Source of the DNA: DATJHM01 sp035493895
Lineage (GTDB): Bacteria; Chloroflexota; Ktedonobacteria; Ktedonobacterales; Ktedonobacteraceae
Assembly: GCA_035493895.1 (NCBI GenBank)
Contig: DATJHM010000185.1
Coordinates: 1 to 9,918, forward strand
DNA: 9,918 nt
Direction of reading: 5' to 3'
In this document: positions 7,801-9,918 of the stretch, in pieces
Numbering within the stretch: position 1 is the stretch's first letter
How the letters are laid out: each line of letters begins with the position of its first letter
Notes under the pieces: model-generated
Database searches by the model: none
The model's input: the letters and a program-made list of their open reading frames with translations, nothing else
Told to the model about the DNA's origin: nothing
Made by a program: the position numbers and the translations under genes

Positions 7801-8154
7801 CACCTCCAAAACCAGAGCCAGCGTGCTATCGAGCAGCATATGTTCCGGGGCCATCCGCGCCAATTGTTGACGTAACGACCCTCCTGGAAAGTAGTCGCTT
7901 ACCACATAGGGCTTGTTCTCCTCGATCCCAAGGTCGAGGATGGGCACAATATGTGGATGAGAGAGCCGCTTGAACTTTTGCGCACGAGCGTGAAAGTCTG
8001 CCGGGGTGCTTTCGGGATAGCGACATTGGGCATCATAGATCTTGAGGAGCACTTTACGCTCAGGTTCCTGTGCTACATAAGCAAGATAGATATCATGGGC
8101 GGCCTTGCGTGTCAGACGTGTTATAAGATAATACTGATTGAAGGTATAAATCAT
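4870..8154 (-). CDS. Membrane protein: pseudokinase-like Ser/Thr kinase domain fused to a family 2 glycosyltransferase
   Basis: A 1094-residue fusion. Residues ~8-268 have a bacterial Ser/Thr kinase fold (HPHIVPILDLG, HRRVKPENIFL, SDQYALACLLYELITGKLPF) with degenerate catalytic motifs: no glycine in the nucleotide loop (RLTRKAAHDIYLA), beta-3 Lys38 kept, helix C Glu replaced, HRD changed to HRR (132-134), DFG to DFS (152-154), APE to ASE. Residues ~270-547 are a low-complexity linker: a charged part with two EKxERxQ-S-EE repeats, then four 22-23-residue Ala/Pro repeats (430-518). Membrane helices at ~554-571 and ~624-647 flank a short outside loop. Residues ~665-930 are a GT2 domain with DADS (796-799), TIEDPE (886-891) and QRSRW (923-927), followed by about three helices, the layout of processive polysaccharide synthases. 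It probably adds sugars from a nucleotide donor at the membrane; donor and product are unknown. The start at 8154 is chosen for GAGGAGG eight bases upstream. The kinase-like part may regulate the transferase (inference). Confidence 0.9.
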   Translation of the reverse strand: MIYTFNQYYLITRLTRKAAHDIYLAYVAQEPERKVLLKIYDAQCRYPESTPADFHARAQKFKRLSHPHIVPILDLGIEENKPYVVSDYFPGGSLRQQLARMAPEHMLLDSTLALVLEVGNALSYAHSQNIVHRRVKPENIFLNAQGQALLADFSLYELIREPMLERQPDDGAISYLASEQLAGSGSTASDQYALACLLYELITGKLPFTAHDLSYLWQRYTIPEPTPPSQYVTTIPKELESAILKALSKKPEDRYTDVEAFLAALKAVMRPEPPAFPFRHIIPRTGHQAAVRIPRRTPPPAGPPPSRREKGERPSWSDIREEIDLSQLPLAEEKTERAQPSLSKEEAVQPIPLDKEKKIERTQSVSEEEEDGLSSFPFLKRLSQKLDGAQKAAALNQVSPEQEGWQWAHSNTKAASFVPSPGVQPAQRQAPPVIPPAPPTAPASALPTSVQAPPPNPPAPPTAPAQVSLPFPVQAPPVIPAPPIAPVPVSRPASVQAPPVIPALPIAPAPVSLPTSGRGSRQPSSGTASPPSPASAVSAQKLPEKHDFPVSKRSYILLSIALICLITSIFFASSNNSIVHLLNSHTSVTIGATPVPVQATPTAVTSTPAKRGLQETPSWQQDTLTVFYLVGQFLYLFVFITMLYYFTRPINWVNTAIAAKIEERDFPKIILFYPVLRELEETMRTTFLGIAKLEYPPALYRVIAIPNSNDGTTIASLSRLKIEFPFLEILEVPPTKDPRWEAVWKAWDINAKAYWWHHGKYRKNQDLPPKKTRQLIYAFYTLVADLGDDWLLDYIDADSIPPTDHFMAAAAGMRKYDVLQSTNIAGNLLDTWAASFHAMDHMAWDGLIYPHMSANGEHPFWVLGKGLFYKAADIRDIGSFNPWITIEDPEVGMRLWTNGKKIGIIANPLIEEVPVTLKIGIIQRSRWVCGFFQSLSDPLNRMGMSFWQAQKARLNLVPCLSLTINTIALPLGIWALYKWFNGTSPLSVYWAGLAILNIASYVLLMTRIYIATWQRTSLVLSRFRDRVSYLLRVNPIFLWVYWLIWCIPIVIGFRMFLKDQGREWIRTEKVDANHALVRKQKIGESAKTPLAARR
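6601..6867 (-). repeat. Four 66-69-bp tandem repeats encoding an Ala/Pro-rich linker
   Basis: Four in-frame units encode peptides starting APPVIPP, APPPNPP, APPVIPA and APPVIPA, of 22, 23, 22 and 22 residues. The two units at the low-coordinate end are most alike: gcgctata recurs at 6633 and 6699, 66 bp apart, followed by nearly identical sequence. The repeats lie between the kinase-like domain and the first membrane helix, so they probably form an extended cytoplasmic tether. Confidence 0.85.
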
Positions 8155-8162
8155 AAAATGAT

Positions 8163-8169
8163 CCTCCTC
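8163..8169 (-). promoter_or_regulatory. Shine-Dalgarno site fixing the kinase-like/GT2 start
   Basis: GAGGAGG on the minus strand stands eight bases before the ATG at 8154. It falls inside the 13-codon extension that would begin at 8193, which lacks a comparable site. The shorter product begins MIYTFNQYYLI, the normal distance from a kinase nucleotide loop. Confidence 0.85.
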
Positions 8170-8205
8170 TATACAACGATTCCAGATGCCCATTCGTTCG
8201 CATAA

Positions 8206-8233
8206 ACCATAAATAAAGAGACAACATAATCAA
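8206..8233 (-). promoter_or_regulatory. Weak promoter candidate for the kinase-like/GT2 gene
   Basis: TTGATT (8228-8233) and TATGGT (8206-8211) are separated by 16 bases on the minus strand, within an AT-rich stretch (8200-8320) that contrasts with the GC-rich repeat further upstream. Several overlapping alternatives exist in the same stretch, so the exact site is uncertain. Confidence 0.25.
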
Positions 8234-8331
8234 TTGTTCGCCAGTGTCCACAAAAGCTCCAGAAATGAACAAAATTTTTATGTTTTTTCAGTGGCACAAT
8301 AAAAAGAAGTTTTCAGCGTGCTCCGCCGAGA

Positions 8332-8457
8332 GCTTGTCTGCGACCGGGGACGACAACAGGGTGCATCTGGTCCCCCCCCTCGAAGAAAAGCCGAGGTAGG
8401 GGCCGCGGTTTATCCCTGCCCGCGAGCCCTGACACAACCATTTGCACCCACGAATAA
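8332..8457. repeat. Copy of the GC-rich dispersed repeat between epimerase and kinase-like/GT2 genes
   Basis: It begins with the same 18 bases as position 85 (gcttgtctgcgaccgggg), in the same orientation. A hairpin follows with arms ggggac (8346-8351) and gtcccc (8370-8375). From 8393 it repeats the second module: gaggtaggg, ccgcggtttat, then ccatttgcaccc matching ccatttcgcccc of bases 49-60. It fills most of the 316-base gap and starts 13 bases past the epimerase stop, so it would lie in the epimerase 3' untranslated region. No T-run terminator was seen. Confidence 0.6.
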
Positions 8458-8470
8458 ATCAGATACACGC

Positions 8471-9604
8471 TTAGATGAGCAACTTGTGCGCCTGAAGCTG
8501 GGCCAGGCTCTCACTCGTGCGATCTATCGCCGTCTGGCTCGTGACCCAATTGATAAGCTCGCTAATGCCTTGATCAAAGGGAATATGCGCCTGGAAGTTG
8601 AAGTGTTCGTAGAACTTCGTCGTATCGGCGTAGCAATGCCTGACATCTCCTATTCGATATTTTCCCAGGATTGTCGGCTCTATGTCCTTTCCCATCAGTT
8701 TTGCTAACGTGGTGGCAATTTGGGCGATGGTCACCCAATTACCCGTGCCGACATTGTAAGCCTCCCAGACGCTTTTCGGTGAGTCGAGCACCGTGGTAAT
8801 GGCTCGAGCGATGTCGGAGACATGCACAAAGTCACGCCGCTGCTGCCCATCTTCGAAGATCAGAGGACTTTGATTGTTCATCAGACGGGAAATGAAGATC
8901 GCGGCTACCCCTGTGTAGGGATTTGATAGTGCCTGACGCGAACCGTAGACATTGAAGAAACGCAAGGCGACGGTCGGGATCTCGAGCGATCGCCCCACTA
9001 CCAGGAACATTTCTTCCTGGTCACGCTTGCCGGTTGCATAGACAGAGCCAGGGAAGAGCGGTTTGCTCTCAGGGGTTGGCATTGATTCGAGGACCTCGCC
9101 CTTGTCGATCATTTCCCACTGTCGCTTCTGTAACTGTTCAAGTTGCCGTAAAGGAGGTGTAACAATCTGTCCTGAAGGGAACTTGTAAGCGCCTTCTCCA
9201 TAGATGGACATGGATGAAGCCACGATCATCCGTTGCACTTGATGGTTACCCTTGGATAATTCTTCCAGAAGTGTTGCTGCCCCGAGGGAGTTTACCCTGG
9301 TGTAGTGGACGATTTTGGACATGCTCTGTCCAACGCCAACCGCAGCGGCAAGATGCACCAGGTGTGTAATACCTTTCAGTGCTTTGCTGACGATCTCAGG
9401 ATCCTGGACATCTCCACGGATGCGTTTGCACTCACGATTGAGGTAGAGTGGCCAGCCTTCAGCATCGACAGGTTCGTCGCCATGAACCTGAGGATCGAGA
9501 CAATCGAGAACGGTCACGTCGAACCCAAGTTCGATGAGACGGTCAATCAAATGCGATCCGATGAAACCAGCACCACCAGTGACGAGAACATTTCCGCGGG
9601 ACAT
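8471..9604 (-). CDS. NAD-dependent nucleotide-sugar epimerase, extended SDR family (possible dTDP-L-rhamnose 4-epimerase)
   Basis: A 377-residue cytoplasmic enzyme that should interconvert nucleotide-activated sugars using bound NAD. The Rossmann motif TGGAGFIG (9-16) opens the protein. D34 follows in VTVLDCLD, HLAAAVGVGQS (84-94) is the conserved NAD-site loop, VASSMSIYGEG (128-138) carries the active-site Ser region, and YATGK (189-193) is the catalytic YxxxK. Substrate-domain motifs are RFFNVYGSRQALSNPYTG and FEDGQQRRDFVHVSDIARA, with NVGTGN near the end. The LDPQVHG, SMSIYGEG and RQALSNPYTG signatures resemble proteins annotated as dTDP-L-rhamnose 4-epimerase, but UDP-glucose/galactose-type 4-epimerases are close relatives, so no symbol is given. 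The segment 139-180 between Ser and Tyr motifs is rather long. The start at 9604 has AAGGAGG six bases upstream. Its product could feed the downstream glycosyltransferase (inference from proximity). Confidence 0.93.
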   Translation of the reverse strand: MSRGNVLVTGGAGFIGSHLIDRLIELGFDVTVLDCLDPQVHGDEPVDAEGWPLYLNRECKRIRGDVQDPEIVSKALKGITHLVHLAAAVGVGQSMSKIVHYTRVNSLGAATLLEELSKGNHQVQRMIVASSMSIYGEGAYKFPSGQIVTPPLRQLEQLQKRQWEMIDKGEVLESMPTPESKPLFPGSVYATGKRDQEEMFLVVGRSLEIPTVALRFFNVYGSRQALSNPYTGVAAIFISRLMNNQSPLIFEDGQQRRDFVHVSDIARAITTVLDSPKSVWEAYNVGTGNWVTIAQIATTLAKLMGKDIEPTILGKYRIGDVRHCYADTTKFYEHFNFQAHIPFDQGISELINWVTSQTAIDRTSESLAQLQAHKLLI

Positions 9605-9615
9605 AGTTTTCCTCC

Positions 9616-9640
9616 TTCGGGCACGAAGTGCTTACCCGAA
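9616..9640 (-). promoter_or_regulatory. Leader hairpin overlapping the epimerase ribosome binding site
   Basis: On the minus strand the leader reads TTCGG, GTAA, GCAC, TTC, GTGC, CCGAA. GCAC pairs with GTGC and TTCGG with CCGAA, with the GTAA bulged. The last two bases of the stem are the first bases of the AAGGAGG site (9611-9617), so folding could limit ribosome access. There is no known RNA family match that I recognise. Confidence 0.4.
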
Positions 9641-9918
9641 ACAGATAAATGAGAGGTGTAATGAAAAGCATGCGCAAGAAACAGAGAAACCAGGATAGGT
9701 GGGGTCCGCGCCGGTGAAATGCTGAGCCGATTCAGGGGCGTTTTGCCTCAATGGCGTTCATCGTGGATACGAAACCTGGATATTTTCAACGTTTCGCTCC
9801 TTTCTCTCTTGCCAGAGAAGACAATGCCAACATAACACGCTTGATTGCTGTTTCTCATGTGGAGAAATATAGAGGAAGGGACAGTCTCTTTCCAGGGGTA
9901 TTCAGGGACAAAACTGGC
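9641..9918. other. Upstream region of the epimerase gene, no gene seen
   Basis: About 280 bases with no convincing reading frame on either strand. Two short inverted repeats stand out: ttctct/agagaa with a six-base spacer (9802-9819) and tttctc/gagaaa with a five-base spacer (9851-9867), their centres about 49 bases apart. No promoter with good matches at both boxes was found. A TG-TTATGTT-like extended -10 lies near 9832-9842 on the minus strand but has no good partner. Confidence 0.4.

Noticed and set aside
7291..7875. 194-codon frame on the plus strand
   Set aside because: It is antisense to the kinase-like domain, with no recognisable domain and no good ribosome binding site.
8155..8193. 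Upstream ATG at 8193 as the kinase-like/GT2 start
   Set aside because: The strong GAGGAGG site lies inside this extension and points to the ATG at 8154.
8318..8707. 129-codon plus-strand frame crossing the repeat and the epimerase 3' end
   Set aside because: Its first half is repeat sequence and its second half is antisense to the epimerase; no protein family is recognisable.

Overview
The window carries four complete protein genes, all on the minus strand, plus intergenic repeats and regulatory sequence. In transcription order (high to low coordinate) they are: a nucleotide-sugar epimerase (8471-9604); a large membrane protein joining a kinase-like domain to a family 2 glycosyltransferase (4870-8154); a secreted modular GH10 xylanase (2004-4715); and a cyclic-nucleotide-binding/thioredoxin-reductase-like flavoprotein (187-1845). 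No tRNA, rRNA, CRISPR array, transposase or phage gene was seen.

The organism is probably a soil-type bacterium of the Chloroflexota, class Ktedonobacteria. The reasons are a Ser/Thr-kinase-like domain fused to an unrelated enzyme, a DUF2341/LamG/GH10 secreted hydrolase, an actinobacterial-style CNB-TrxR flavoprotein, strong Shine-Dalgarno sites, and GC-rich palindromic intergenic repeats. This is inference from gene content; there is no phylogenetic marker in the window.

Layout. 1-186 holds GC-rich palindromic repeats, including a perfect 19-bp inverted repeat. 187-1845 is the flavoprotein gene, visibly more GC-rich than its neighbour. 1846-2003 is its leader, with an extended -10 promoter candidate. 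2004-4715 is the xylanase. 4716-4869 contains a nearly perfect 27-bp palindrome just upstream of the xylanase start, a good operator candidate. 4870-8154 is the kinase-like/GT2 fusion. 8155-8470 holds its leader, a weak promoter candidate and another copy of the GC-rich repeat. 8471-9604 is the epimerase. 9618-9918 is its leader, with a hairpin touching the ribosome binding site and two small inverted repeats.

How the genes may work together. The epimerase could supply an activated sugar and the membrane GT2 could polymerise or transfer a sugar at the membrane, while the xylanase acts outside the cell on plant polysaccharide. The gaps (316 and 154 bases) and separate regulatory signals argue against a single tight operon, so the shared theme of carbohydrate metabolism is an inference from proximity. 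The most notable point is that the kinase-like domain of the fusion has lost nearly every catalytic motif (no glycine loop, HRD to HRR, DFG to DFS, APE to ASE, helix C Glu lost). It therefore looks like a pseudokinase sensing or regulatory module attached to an apparently intact glycosyltransferase. The flavoprotein similarly keeps its folds but lacks both CxxC redox centres.
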